From NCBI GenBank assembly GCA_022829145.1, contig CM040742.1, positions 44,151,682-44,215,681 of the forward strand: 64,000 nucleotides of DNA, read 5' to 3'. The notes beneath the pieces were generated by a model. The model was not told the DNA's origin and searched no databases. It was given only the letters and a program-made list of their open reading frames with translations. Below, one piece after another: positions 1-14,100 of this stretch. The stretch comes from Albula goreensis. Taxonomy: Eukaryota; Chordata; Actinopteri; Albuliformes; Albulidae. How positions within the stretch are numbered: position 1 is the first letter of the stretch; each line of letters starts with the position of its first letter. Made by a program: the position numbers and the translations under genes.

Positions 1-168
1 TGTTAGTGCATATACTTGTACTATCTAGTGAATAGTGCATGAAAAAAATGAACCACACTATGTACTACGCACTCAAAAAACAGCTATAAATAGGGCGACA
101 GACATGGCAAGCGTCATTTTACAGGTGTTTCTTTGAGTGAAACCAGGAAGTACATCTTGGCCGCTTAC

Positions 169-3100
169 TGGTTTTATCCAGTTCCAGCTTGAACAGGACG
201 TCCAGGAACTCCTTTGCCAGTCCCTGACCCAGGAAGAGCTTGACCAGGTTGGTGGCTACTTCCTGTCGGCTTTCGGCTGTGGTCGTCTCATCGATTAGCA
301 TCATGAGGTCGGGCCAGTTTCCCTACAACAATAGTCATCATCGTCATTGACGATAAGCTAATCGTATTAAACAGGCCTGCCACTGGAAAATTATTTAATT
401 CACTGAAACTTTTTTTTTTTTTATGCAACCTAAAAGATTTAATTAATAATGGCCATGACCAAGTGAGACTACTGGCTGTACAAACCAGTGACCATCCATC
501 CTTATCCAGGACTGCTTCAAGGTCTTGCTGTTTTTTTTTTTTTGTTTCAAACCAAAATTCCACAAAAACCTCAGATCTCAGAAGCCACTGGAAAAGAGCT
601 GACTCTGCATGGCAAAATGCCCTGTGTACTTTCAACACTAACAGTGTACATGTGGGCCCAGTTGTTCTCATATGTACACTGTTAGTGTTAAATTAACACC
701 GGATATTTTGGTTTGTGTAAACAGCTCCTGGCTAAAAATAAAACCCCGCAGACCCTGGAGCTCTCTGCGCCGGGGCAGAGGAAGGGGCAGGGGAAGGGGC
801 AGAGGAAGGGAGGAAGGGGCAGGGGAAGGGGCAGAGGAAGGGGCAGGGGAAGGGGCAGGGGAAGGGGCAGGGGGCAGAGGAAGGGGCAGGGGAAGGGGCA
901 GGGGGGGCAGAGGGGCAAGGGGCAGGGGAAGGGGCAGAGGAAGGGGCAGGGGAAGGGGCAGGGGAAGGGGCAGAGGAAGGGGCAGGGGAAGGGGCAGAGG
1001 AAGGGGCAGGGGAAGGGGCAGGGGAAGGGGCAGAGGAAGGGGCAGGGGAAGGGGGAAGGGGCAGGAAGGGGCAGGGGAAGGGGCAGAGGAAGGGGCAGAG
1101 GAAGGGGCAGGGGAAGGGGCAGGGAAGGGCAGAGGGGCAGAAGGGGAAGGGGCAGGGGGAAGGGGCAGGGGAAGGGGCAGGGGAAGGGAGCAGGAAGGGG
1201 GAAGGGGCAGAGGGGCAGGGGCAGGGAAGGGGCAGAGGCAGGGAAGGGGCAGGGAAGGGGCAGGGGAAGGGGCAGAGGAAGGGGCAGGGAAGGGGCAGGG
1301 GAAGGGGCAGGGGAAGGGGCAGGGGAAGGGGCAGAGGAAGGGGCAGGGGAAGGGGCAGAGGAAGGGGCAGAGGAAGGGGCAGGGGAAGGGGCAGAGGAAG
1401 GGGCAGAGGAAGGGGCAGGGGGCAGGGGGCAGAGGAAGGGGCAGGGAAGGGGCAGGGGAAGGGGCAGGGGAAGGGGCAGGGGAAGGGGCAGAGGAAGGGG
1501 CAGAGGAAGGGGCAGGGGAAGGGGCAGAGGAAGGGGCAGGGAAGGGGCAGGGGAAGGGGCAGGGGAAGGGGCAAGGGGCACTAGGGGTGGCATGTGTGGC
1601 TAATTACTCACATTGAGTTGGGCACCCACAGACTGGCACAACAGCTCCACCAGAGGCTGGTAGTGGCTGGATGGCAGAACAGTCTCATCTCGGAGTCTGA
1701 GCTGCAGCCTTAGAGAGCCCAGGGTACCCCTAAAACAAGGCAAGGCAAGTTTATTTATATAGAAACAATTCATACACAACGGTAGATTCAAAGTGCTTTA
1801 CAAATGAGAGGGGGAAAAAGTACTGGAATATAATTTAATAGAAGAATAAAAAAATACAAAATTTATTAAAAGTACAGGAATATCATTTTACAAAAGAATA
1901 AAGATAAAATAATAAATAAAGATTAAAAACAACAGTAGCCTGATTTACAGTTTACAAAAAGCATCTGAGAACAGAGAGGTTTTAAGCCTCGACTTGAGGC
2001 TTAGATGGCTGCAGCTGGGGCACCTTTAAGGTCTTCAGGGTGCTGGTCCCAGAGATGGGCCACATAATAACTAAAGGCCACTTCGCCACATTGAAACAGA
2101 GGGGATACCCCATGGAAAGGACAAGTTTCTCTATGTACAGGGATATACCGTTTGAAGGACTCCCTTTGGTATAGCCATAAAAGCAAAACAGTATCAAACT
2201 GCAGTGTATACAGTAGAATGTGTTGGACTCAACTCAGGTAGTCAACAGCAAGAAGAGAAGGCAACAGCTGACAGTGAAGGCTGTGCAGTAGGGGTGTATA
2301 AAAGCAAAACTATGTCAACCAGGTGGGAGGGCCGTCTTGACCAGAGCTAAAAAACCCGTGCCAGGGACAGCAAGGGTGAGTTGGCAGAGTTAAAAGAGGT
2401 GAGGGTAAGAGGTAATGACAGGTGGTTAGGCCTGGGTGCCGGGGAAAAACGTTTAAAAAAACCTAAAGGTTAAACCTTTCAGCCTATATTTTAGGTTCGG
2501 AAACTGTTAGCTGCTAGCGGCCACCCACAATGGGGCTATTGTGGTCTGGGAGGGAACACGCAGTGAGATTGCTACACCATGAAAAGTGCTCTACAAATAA
2601 AATGTATTATTATTATTATTATTATTATTACTGTTCTTAAGCCACGGTGGTGCTCAGAACAAACATTCCCCCTGCCCCCCCCCCCTCCCAGAGAGGGTCA
2701 CCAAACATCCTGTCACTAAACAGGATGGCGACAGATGGAGGAAGTTCAAAAATCCCATCAGGAAGAAGATGGTGATGTAAAAAACCAACCATCAAAAAAA
2801 AAAGAAAAATGGGAGAAAAGCGACTAAATAAACAACAACAGCTTGAGTTGTTCGCAGAGAAGAAAGAGGATCATGCAGGGGAGGGGAAAAGAGATTAGGT
2901 TGGCTTTATCTGGGAATATTTTTTTTTCCCAGTTCATCAAAGCCATCCACGTGGGGAAAAAACATTGTGCGCATCTTTATTCCTTAGCAGCCGATTTCAA
3001 CCCGTGCCCGCACCCCCAACCCCCACCGAGCTCCCATTACCGCGGTTTGATTTCCCTGAACCACTCTGATGTTATTCGATTTGAGGGCTTAATAACAGTG

Positions 3101-3860
3101 ACATCATAAATACAGACAAGATCCCCTTTATTTCCTGCTCCTGTGGTTAAGTAATCTATTGTTGTGGGACATTTCTATTCCCATGTGATCCTATAGTTAA
3201 GAGTAAGATAGGCGGGGTGGGGGAGGTTGGGGCGGGGGGGGGTAAGAGAGATTAATGTTGATTTTGATTAGCTTTGATGAACAATGATAATTAGAGGCAT
3301 AAAGATTATCACTTCTAACAAAGGGAAAGATTCAGTGTCATTTTTAATCTATTACTTTATTTTACCCTTATATAACTGTGTAGGTCAACTGACAGAATAT
3401 GTCACTCTCTGTCCTTCCTTCTTTTTTTTTTTTTTTTTTTTGAAATAGACATTTTTACAGAGTATATTTATTTCATTTGTATTGACAACATATGAATGCA
3501 GAATGTGCAGAGCCACATTACGTTTTTGTTGTTAACTCTGCCTCGGCATCCATAGATCAGAACAGGCATCGAACATGAGATTTTAAATAAGCTTTGAACA
3601 TGGTTGGTGGGGCATGGGGCGTTCAAAGCAGCGATTTCTAGTAAAGAGAAAGGGGGCTGGGCGTGCTTAATCTTACAATCAGAAGGATTTTCGGCCAGCG
3701 TAAGCTCGCAATATAATACACTGGCCTTTGGCCGCTGATATTATTGGGGAAAATTCCTCTTTCTGCCGCTCCTCTTCTGAAAGCTTATTTTAAGCCTTTT
3801 TATATACAATTATCTTACGCGGCACAGCTCTCAACCTAAGAGTGAGAGCGTGACTGAGAC

Positions 3861-3896
<36 letters not shown>

Positions 3897-6800
3897 TGCA
3901 AGGGTAAGAGGCAGCAACAGTGAGGGGAGTCGTATTTGTGTAAGAGACTGCCACACACTTCTCACACTGATCCTAAAGGTGATGGTGCATTACACAAAAG
4001 GGATATGTTTTCATTTCTGGAGTAAAATCACATGTGCACAGGAAAAATGGACGGAATGCAACAGCAAAATTCTTCCAGGGGAAAAAAAATGCATAAAATC
4101 TGCAAAAATGTAAGCTGTTTCTGACATCCTAATGGGCTATTTGCTTATAAAACGAAAGGTGTAACGCAGATGAGCGGGCAGAGGAGGAGGAGGTTTGCAA
4201 TGGGCCCCGCAAGCACCTTCAACGGTCTTCTGGCTTGTGTCCAAGATGCCAAAGGCATCGAACATTATGTTCACTCAGATATTTGAATCATTCCGCAGCT
4301 ATCTTTGAGATGGGTTTTTTCTCCCACTACTGTGTTGTAATCATTGGTGTAAGCTGGAGCAGAGTCACAAGTTCACAACGCTCTGTGACTGGATGCTCAA
4401 TGCACCCCAGTTTCTCTTTACAAGTTTGCACTTTTTTTAATCATCTCTTTGGACACACCCCTGTTTTCATCTCCTCCAGCAAGCATTCCAAAACGTCTTC
4501 CTATTGGCCTTCCACAACATCTCGCAATAGGCCTTCCAGATACTTCCTGTTACAGGCCTTTTACAACTTTCTGCTAGAGACCTTCCAGAACTTTCTGCTA
4601 GCGGTCTTCAAGAGGTCTCTGCTACAGGGTCTTCGAGAACTTTCTACTGGAGGCCTTCCAGAAACTTCTGCTGGAGGCCTTCCAAAACGTTCTGCCAGAG
4701 CCCTTCAGCTTTACATAACCGCTCCCACTCCTGTCCTCCTCACCCACTGCTCTTCACACTAATGTCACCCACTACGCCCATGCCGCTCAGTGATCTTTTA
4801 CTTGACTGTGGGGGGGGTGGAAGAGAAAAAAAAAACAAGGATTTATCCAGAGAAAGGATTACAGTATGACTCTGCGGCTTCCTGTTGGCAAACAGGACGC
4901 ACACTCGCACATTAGTATTCATAAGCACTCAGGAAACAAGACGGCCCCCTCGAGCCACAACCTGCTGTGACCCCCCCATGCCCCCCACCTCTGCTCTGGT
5001 AATGGAGAAGCAGCAGTCTAATCTTCATTACATTAAATTTACATTCAGCCATTTTCTCCCACGCTATTCCTAAATCCAGTCCTCTCTGCACTCATCTATA
5101 TTAATCACACTTATGACAACACTGGGTGACCTTCTCTACTGTCACTCTTCTGTTGCTGTGAAGAGGAGTTTACTCTCTTAACCTGTTGTGATACTCAGTC
5201 AAACCCCAAAACATGGTTGCCTTCTGAAAGCCACAAATGCTGAAGAATGATCACTTTATACTGTCTAAGAAGCACTGAATAGAGTTTCTCTTTGATTCAT
5301 GTTCTGCAAGTAATCTTATCTAAGTAATCTTACCTTTTCTACCTTACTGCTGGTGTTAAAAAAAGACTAACAAAAACTGCATGAAACAATGCCCACGCCC
5401 AAATGAATATGTTGTGAACTTTCCATTCATGTGTCAAATTAAAAACAGAATAATAGTGGTGGAACAGACAACATCCTCCATGTCCATAGCTGAAGATTTA
5501 CCCAAACAGAGAAAGTTAATACTTTTCTCATGGCAGTGCACCACCTGGGAATCAAACCTGCAACCTCTTATGAACCAAGCTCCCTAAATGCTGCTTTCTC
5601 CTTTAATGCATAGCCCTGTGTACATGGCCTTTCAGACTGTCCTCTAACCTTTATACTACACCTCCAGCCCCATACAGAGCTTAGTTATACTACACCGCCA
5701 AGCTTAACAGAGCTTTCTTATTAGCATAGCTGAGCCATTACTAACTAGGAATGTGTAAAGCTTGGAGGACATTCGAGCTGCTGGTGGAGGCCGTGGGGTG
5801 ACTCACTCGTACTGGCTGTGTTTGGGCTTTTCCGGGCCCAGGCGAAACCACCCCTCCTCTTGCTGTTCAGAGTGCAGTCCGTTGATGTTGAACAACACCT
5901 GAAGGAGAGCAAAGAGAATCCCCAAAATCAGTAGCCCGATACAAGGAGTCCATGTGAGATTACAGAAGAGTGGGGCCCATGCACTGATAAGTAACTTTCA
6001 CGTCAGTCATGGCTCACCGGATATGATACAATCTTTGACAAAAAAAGAAAATGTAAAACAAACCAAAACAATGTGCTTGTGCTAGTCAGCTTGCTGTATT
6101 TTATCTACTTCTTTTTTGAACATTTTTTCTTCTATTTTCGTTTTGAAAAACCTGATGAACTTTTAGAAGAATCAGATAAAAACAATGCCCTAACTCGTTG
6201 CGGGCAACACACAGAATTATAGCTGTAGTGGTGTGACCTAACTTAAAAATATCCCACTTTCAGTGTACTTTTCTCATACGTCTCATATCACATACTAAAA
6301 ATATTATGAGACTGATTTTTGGTGAACTCAAATGAACATAGTCTCTTAAGGTTTAAATGTTAATTTTGTGTTGATTGAATAACATATGACCTTAAAGACA
6401 CTGAGTACATTTGTTGAGGAGTAAGTGAATTTGATTGTGCCCTTACGATTTTGGCTTATTTGGGGGGGGGGTCAAACTGGTTCCATGGCGGCTCACCTTT
6501 CCCAGAAAGTCGTTCTTACTGACGAGGTCCCAGTCCCACACCTCCACCGTCAGGGGGGTGTCACCAGGAGGCTCATCCAGCTCAAACTCAAAGCTCTCGT
6601 TCCAGCGAGGGTAGCAAGACTTCTTTACCACCTGTTGACAGGAAGTCACATGACTCAAAGACAGGAAGTCTAGGCATCCGCACTGACATCAGCTGCCATT
6701 CCGCTGAAGGCCGCTGAGTCCCGTGGCCAGAGTGCACCAGACAGGGACAGGGTTCCGTAGTCAGGTGACTTATGTATATACGGTGACCATCATTTATGGT

Positions 6801-9800
6801 TTTTATTATTTCAAAGGATGGGATTTAATTCATAGCCCGGTGAGTAATATGACAAAAAATGATGAAAAGTAAAAAGTGGATTAGATCAATGCAAATTTAC
6901 AGGGGGAAATTTATATTTTCACTTCATACACTGCCAGTGTTTTTCAGTTTACCAAAACGCAACTCAGTAATCTCACACAGCTTTTAACGTTTTTCTGAAC
7001 ATTGTACAAAATCCCAGTGAAAAACTGTTCAAACAAAACTGACATATTTCGGGATTTTGTTTTTGAGGAAAACCAGTACAGCGACACAATGAGCTTTGCA
7101 TGCATATGAAAATATCTATGAAAGACGTTCATTGGTGGGGAAAACTGCTTTCAGATGTGATGAAAAGGTACAGGACCTCTCCACTGGTGTGTGGGTGTGT
7201 CTGACTCAGTGTGTTCAAACCTCTTACCACACTGTGACCTCATACCTCTTACTGACATTTATATCGCCATAAAAGTTTATACCAGAGCTGTTACACTCCA
7301 GGTTCCAAGGTCCCTGGTGTCGGCTGGCATTGGTCCAAACCACACACCACACCACCTGATTTCAATAATCACCTCACCTCTTGATCCAGAATGGCAGTAA
7401 AGTAATTAGTGAAATCAGACGTAGGTGCGGTGTGTGGCTGGAGCAAATACCTGTAGACCGACCCAGCATCCAAAATCGCATACTAATCAGTGCCTACTAA
7501 ATTCTAACAAAAGCATACAGCTCTAACGTCAATAGTGCCTACTCCTCAGTGCAGTGCACAAATTTTCGGACACACTATGGTCGCTATTTTCTTCAGTGTG
7601 ATTGCTGGATGTTTGCAACTGATGTACATCTGCCATCAAACTTCACAGAACTCTGCCGCCTCCTTCTTTATCTATCCACCCAACGGCCTTGTGGGATAGC
7701 GCAGTCCTTGCACACTGCAGAACTTTGACAGAAGAGGTACGCCATCTGGGTAACACTCATACACTGATTTAGCCGGTTTGAGATTTCAGACACACTACAT
7801 ACTACGTGTACAAATTTTTGCCAACTATACAGGGCATAGTATATGATTTTGACAAGGCCAAAGTGGTCCTCCTTGAGCTGAACGGTCCTGGTTTACAGCA
7901 TGCAGAAAATGCAGCATGCAGACACTTACATTAAGTCAGCCTTTCTCCATTATCACCAGTTACGCTATGGTTCACAAGTTATCGCTGTGGTTGTCGGCGG
8001 CTGTCTTACCGCGCTCTCGTGGGTTTTGCCGTTGTAGCGCACTCGGACAAAAGGGTCTGAAGCTCCGTTGCGGTCCTTTTTGGCCAGGTCTCTGGAGGTC
8101 AAACCCACACAGCGCACACAGGTGAGTCAAACGGAGACAGAAGCTGATTTACAGAATAACATGTATGAACCATGTTCTTCGCTTTGACTAATGGATGGGT
8201 ACATGACTGAAGGCAGAGTTGCAGATTGTGATGGAAGGGGTTACAGTAATTTGGCAAATACTCTGTCGAGACGTGATTTACATTACATTTCATTGCATAT
8301 AGTCATTTAGCTGATGCTTTTATCCAAAGCGACTTACAGTTGATTAGGCTGACCAAGGGCCAATCCCCCCTGGGAGCAATGTGGGGTTAAGGGCCTTGCT
8401 CAAGGGGCCAACAGCAATGGTGTTCTTGCTGTAGCTGGTCTGGGGCTTCAACCACCAACCTCAGAGGTCCCAGTCATGTACCTTAGCCTCTAGACTACAG
8501 GCTTCCCCACAGTTACAGTGTGGGAAAAGATCTGTGCATTTATAACAGCCTGGCTAGCAGCATGCTCAGACCAGTAAGTATATACATACATGCTATATCA
8601 CCAAAGCACAATAGCAGGCTAATTTCTGCGCTATGCTTATTGTAACACCGCAGAGCCACTCAAAACACAGCAAAAGACAGGCTTGCCAGGAAGCAGCGGA
8701 AGACGGAGAGTCCCGTTTGCGCGCGCTCAGGTTTAACATCGCAACCGAAACAGCGTGCAGCAGCCAGACTCATCAGGTTCTCCTCAGGAGCGAAACGGGA
8801 TTTGCCGGTTTTTTTTTCCCACCATGTCTTTCCTCGTCTGCCTCTCTCTGATTGCGTTTCCACCCCCCACCCGCCCCACCAGGGGAGCTGCCGAGGTGGA
8901 TGGGTAAGGCGGTGAGACCGGGGGAGCGGGGGAGCTGAATGAACACGCATCCACCCCCCCCCCCGCCCCGGGCTTCCCCATCCCGCCGGTGTGCCAGCAG
9001 GAGGAGGACAGCTCAGCCGTGAAATGTGAGAGAGGAGGAAAGGTAAGGAGTGTGTGTGTGGGGGACGGGGGTGAGGGTGAGGGTGAGGGTGGGGGGGCTC
9101 CCGCAGTTACACAATGCCCGGGGAAAGCTGGTTAGCCCCAGATGCTGCACCAGATGGGTTTTAACGCTGCACACAGATGACGCTTGTATCACGCCTGGAA
9201 TACGCTGCATGGGAACGGCGGTTACGTTTTTGTGGGCACACGGTTTTCCACTGGCTCGTTTCACACGTTCACTCCTCCATCAAAAAAGGAATCAAAATGC
9301 CTGGGAAATACGATATGAAAGCGATACAGTATTAAGGGCACACTGAGATATGTGGGAAGGATTTTGCACATGCACCTGAGCAGGGATGCTTCTTTGAAAA
9401 GGTGACCTGATCTGATGGGGAATGCCCAGCTGATATTTCAAGCTTCTGGTAATAATTAATGATAGGTGTCCCTATGAGAGAACACTGAGCAGAACGTTCC
9501 ACTAAATATGGTAAAAACCCAATATGGAAGGCGAGACCCTGCACACAGGAGCGGACTGAGTCCCAGTAAAGGTGATCTCTGCGTTCAGGGAGGTGGGGTT
9601 CCTCACCTGGCCTCGAACACGTGGCAGCGGAGGGTCTTGGGGATGTTCCCGTCCCCCTGCAGGGCGATCTGGAGGTGGATCTCCCCCTGCACCTCCTCAT
9701 CAGGGTCCACCTCCGTGAGGTTCACCCACCCGTCCATCCCTATGGACACAGAGACATGGATGAATGCATGCACTCAGATACACACACACACTCACTCACT

Positions 9801-11070
9801 CACACACACACACCCACACACACACTCACACATACACACACCCCTCACACACACTCACACACTTCTTCATTTTTGATGATTCTTCATTTGATTCCACATA
9901 AAAGATCATGTTCAACAGGAAAAAATCTTATTGAAAAGTCCAACATGGCATGCAGTTCACTGTCCAATAAGGAAAAAGGAAACATTGTCTCTTCCAAACA
10001 GCCATGCTCCCTGTGGCTGATATGTAGCAGTACTTTGCCAGTTGCTTTGCTTTGTTTTGTGCAGGCCTGCAATCTGCAGTCCACACACTACAAGCCTGTG
10101 GACATGACCAAACACTGCCAAAAAAGACTGTGAACTTGCAGTTATATCCTTGGCTACTGATGGCAGCAGTCAGAGACTGATATTTCAATAATTTTGAGAT
10201 GAAAGTTTTTTTTAAGACACACACAAACACACCCAGAATCTGCAAACACTGCAGCCCTTCAGGACTAGAGCCCTAGGTAATAGTTTCAGTGATTAAAAAG
10301 TGTGTTACCCCCATGTTTCAGTACCCCTTCAAGACCCATTACTTCAAATGTGTATCTGAAGCACCCAGAAATGCGCCATGCTTCACTGTCCCAGCTTGCA
10401 GTAGCCATGCTCATCCCGGAAAACTCTACTGTCAGTCCGGGAGAGGGAAGATGAATCTGAAGCACGGGAAGTCAACTTGCATCTTCTTGCATCACATCCC
10501 AGAAGCTGAGCTCATAGGAGCATGAGCTGGAGGAAGACAATTTGTGTGCAGCTTGTGTAGGTAGACTGAGAGCGCTCAAGTGACTAGCGGGGGATGGCGG
10601 ATGGTGATATAACACACAGGCACAAACACAAAATGATTCAACAGTCCAAGGTCTTGACTGAGGAACATGACTAGTTGTGCAGCTGTATAAAGTGTTAGAG
10701 TGCTAGAGTAGACCAAAAGCATGCACCCACACTGGCTCCTCTTGGGTAACATTGGTTTCCTGACTTAACGATTTATATGCTGGTAAAATTAGTATGGTAA
10801 AACTTCTCACTACTTGTACTGTTTTGAAAAAGTACTGGGGATATGAGCTGCTCATCACAGCAGCCTTACAAATCCGATTTTGACCGCTTGTAGACAAACG
10901 TGTACCTCTGGATTTCAATAAACCATCATGAGACTGTCATAAAAAAAAAATACATTATTCAAGCTTCCACATATTCCCCCAGAGAGTTATAATAAGGGAC
11001 TGAGAGAAGGTCTAACACAGTATCTGTCTCATACACAGGTTAGGAATGAAAAATATGAAACAACTAGGGA

Positions 11071-11104
<34 letters not shown>

Positions 11105-14100
11105 AGATGTATAAGGTATTTCACGTGACAAATCCAGGTTACATCACAGTGCACTTCTACCATTAGGGACTGCCAGATTGCATAAAGACAACATGCCATA
11201 GTCATTTATAAACCTGGCTTACAGGGGCTTACTATTATTATTCTGATGTTAAGATAAAACAGCTAATGCAAAGGCCTGTGTGAGAGATTTCATATGTCTA
11301 TGCACTTTAGTACTTCCTGCTGCAGTGTGCTCTCTATTCACATGAGGGGAGCAAAGCCTCCAGTTCCGTGAACATTCAGCCAACAAAGTAGAGCACACCA
11401 CTTCCAGGAAACAAAGGGCTGTTACTGTGTGGTACAAATATTAAAATAAAAACCAGCCTGACGCTTAACAACACAAAATACAGCGCGCTACTTTTACTTC
11501 TTTCACTAATCGTTCATCGAGTTATCAGGAGAAGCGAATGTTCGCTTGTTTGTCTTGGTGAAACCGCAACGGTGCAACACGACTGAAAGCATGCCCCTCT
11601 TTCTCCCTCTCTCAGTCGGTCTATCTCTTCTTGGCTCGCTATTTTAATCCAGAGAACGGTAAGTCCCGGAGAGACGGACGACCATCCTGAAAGAGACATC
11701 ACGGTCCAGCACTTGTTTATCCTTGTGGAACTCTTGACTAAAGAGAGTAGACTTTTCCCTTGATTAATATTCTCGGGCAAGCCTCTTCAAGGCCCATTAC
11801 ATTTTACTACACTGTTGAGTGGGACAGAAATAAATCCTAAACAACCAATCAGACTTTTCCACAAAAGTCAGATGGAAAAAACATGCAAGGTCTTTTATGA
11901 GGCAGACAGCTTGAGACAAACCCAGAGAATGTGGTCAACGGTCTGTGCTAACACCATTAGTGGAGAAGGAGAGACGCTCAGCTGCCTAGATACAAGCAGA
12001 TGCCATGTTGTTTTCCACAACTGAGACACTGCCTGAAAATCATGATAATACATTTTTTTTCATATATATATACATATTTTTGCTATGTCCAGTGTGTTGT
12101 GTTTTCAGTAGACTGTAACAGAGAGATGCAATAATGGATCCTCCACGCATAAAAAACAAAATGTTCCACATTATGCTTGTGTGAAGATCAAAACATTTCC
12201 CAGAGCAAGCCACGATTGCAAAACCCACGGAAAATGCAATTTGTTGTCACTCTCTGTCAAGATAAGTTATAGCTTCTCTTTAAGCAGCCAATCAGTAACC
12301 AAAATAAAAGAAAAAACACGTTTCAATACTACTTTAAATTGTGTTTCGAGGGAAACTGAATCTGCATTAGAGTCATTTTAGCAGCCTTTAAGCATTCCCA
12401 ACTTTACCAGAATCGCAGTACGCTTATCAATCTGAAAGCCAACAATCTGGTTTGGGTGAGACACAGGGATGTATATCACAGCTGAATGGCTGCGCTCAAG
12501 CTGTTGCGTACATTTGATTGCCGGCGCAAACATTTTCATGCGGATCAAAATTTGGCGGTTGAATGCATCAGTCAAAGGTCTCCTGGACCGACCTGTTCAA
12601 ACATGATAACTCCCTCACTCTCTGGGGGGTTAACCTTTAGAGATGAACACCTTCTGCTTCAAAGGGACTTGGCCTTCCATTTCCCCATTTTGTTACTCTG
12701 GTCTGTGAGAAGTTGCTTTACAGCAGCCACGTCCCCCAACCTCATAACGATAAACTATGGTTGTTCCACCAGACAGCTAAAAAAAAATTAGGTCATATAA
12801 TTAATTATTCATATCTTTCAGCGATTGTAAATGTAAATCAAATCATATATTTTACACACTGGGTGAGTGAGAAGTTTTGGCACTTAATGCTACAAGTATT
12901 TTTTATTCAAAATGCCAGATATGAAATGAGGGTATTAACCTCTAAAACCGACGGATTCAAGAACAAAACGCGCGCATCGATCAGACTGCGGCAAGGAAGG
13001 CCAGAAGAGTCCGAAAGTTACCTGGATGGCCTGACAGCAATCAGGAGTCTAGAGCAAAGATGATGCATGCATGGCAAAATGTGCTACCCATTATCTCAGA
13101 TCACATGGTCAGGATGCATAGAGACCCATAACTCGCCCCCTCATTCGCCTCCTCCCCCTCCGGCCATTTGTGCCAGTCAGTCTCTGCAGCACTGCTTTTA
13201 TCCATAAACAGCTGGGGCGTTTCACATAAGGGGTCTATTTTAGGGCTCTTAATCACATTGCATTATATCTTTGATAAGTAAAACATCTTTACCCAGGGCG
13301 TCTCACATGTGTGCAGCTTATGGGGCGTCACCAGACCCTATTTACTGGGGCACGTGCCCCTGTAATAATTTGTTGTGCCCCAGTAAATGATCATGAAAAA
13401 TAACTAGTTTTAAAAAATGTACAATAAATTGCAAGTGTGAGGGTTTGGGCACTGGGGGCCTGTGACCCAGTAGTGCTAAAAGTCTAGCAACACCCCTATG
13501 TTTCACCCATTAGCTATTTACACAGGTAAGTCTTAGCAAACAAGTTAAAAAAAATAGTTCTCATTAATTTAATTAATCAACTGATTAATCTGATAAGTGC
13601 TCTTCAAGGTTTCTTGGAGCTCTATTTTGACAGACAAAATGATAGGAAAATTGAGGCTGGGACCCAATCACATGATCTTACCCTTTCACAGGGATTTTTT
13701 TAAATTTGTACCCGATTTCCCCCCTTTTTTCCCCAACCCAAATGTTCAACCGAACTGGTTGACCTCACCACAGCACCCGCCCTGACAGCTGTGGGAGGAG
13801 AAGTCGAGCACGAGACGACGCTCTTGCTTCTTCACATGCTGCGGCCGCACCACCAACTGCACAATGCCTATGACGTTGGTGGAAGATGTAGTCAGCGTAC
13901 AGTCGGTTTGTGCCACCGTTTTTTTTATAATGAGAAGAACACATTACAAAGGATGTGTTTTTCTGGTTACAATAAAGAAATGTACATTGTGTTTTAAAGT
14001 CTGTTCCCGATGTAACCGCATATGCCCTTGAATAGGCTGTTTGCATGATTACATCCGAGCTATATCAAATTATTTGCTGCATCATTTATATGAACATCCA

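Larger units (their letters stand above)
323..1611 (-). other. rasa4 intron 9
   Basis: Holds the 18-bp inverted repeat and the long G-rich minisatellite. Two short poly(T) runs are near 410 and 530. No exon is seen in it. Confidence 0.85.
1730..5806 (-). other. rasa4 intron 8
   Basis: Contains a teleost dispersed repeat at its left end, ATT and GA microsatellites, a T20 run near 3422 and a tRNA-like SINE head near 5550. The open frame at 4235-4762 contains repeated CTGCTAGAGGCCTTCCAGAA-like words, a degenerate short repeat rather than a gene. No exon recognised. Confidence 0.8.
8092..9606 (-). other. rasa4 intron 5
   Basis: Contains a SINE (8285-8506), a GC-rich stretch (about 8690-9130) with poly(C) and poly(G) runs, and a short GGGTGA array near 9070. 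No exon recognised. Confidence 0.75.

Noticed and set aside
672-1616. Long overlapping open frames (Gly/Arg/Glu and Pro/Leu rich) on both strands
   Set aside because: All come from the 12-bp stop-free minisatellite; several frames are open at once, which is periodicity rather than coding.
8420-8506. Possible tRNA gene
   Set aside because: A- and B-box-like words are present but no cloverleaf or anticodon arm, and a related copy with the same body occurs at 23271; this is a SINE.
9066-9095. Possible interstitial telomere repeat
   Set aside because: The unit is GGGTGA, not TTAGGG, and the array is very short.
9508-10133. Plus-strand frames of 122 and 170 codons
   Set aside because: Antisense to rasa4 exon 5 and then through a CA repeat; the minus-strand exon is the real gene.
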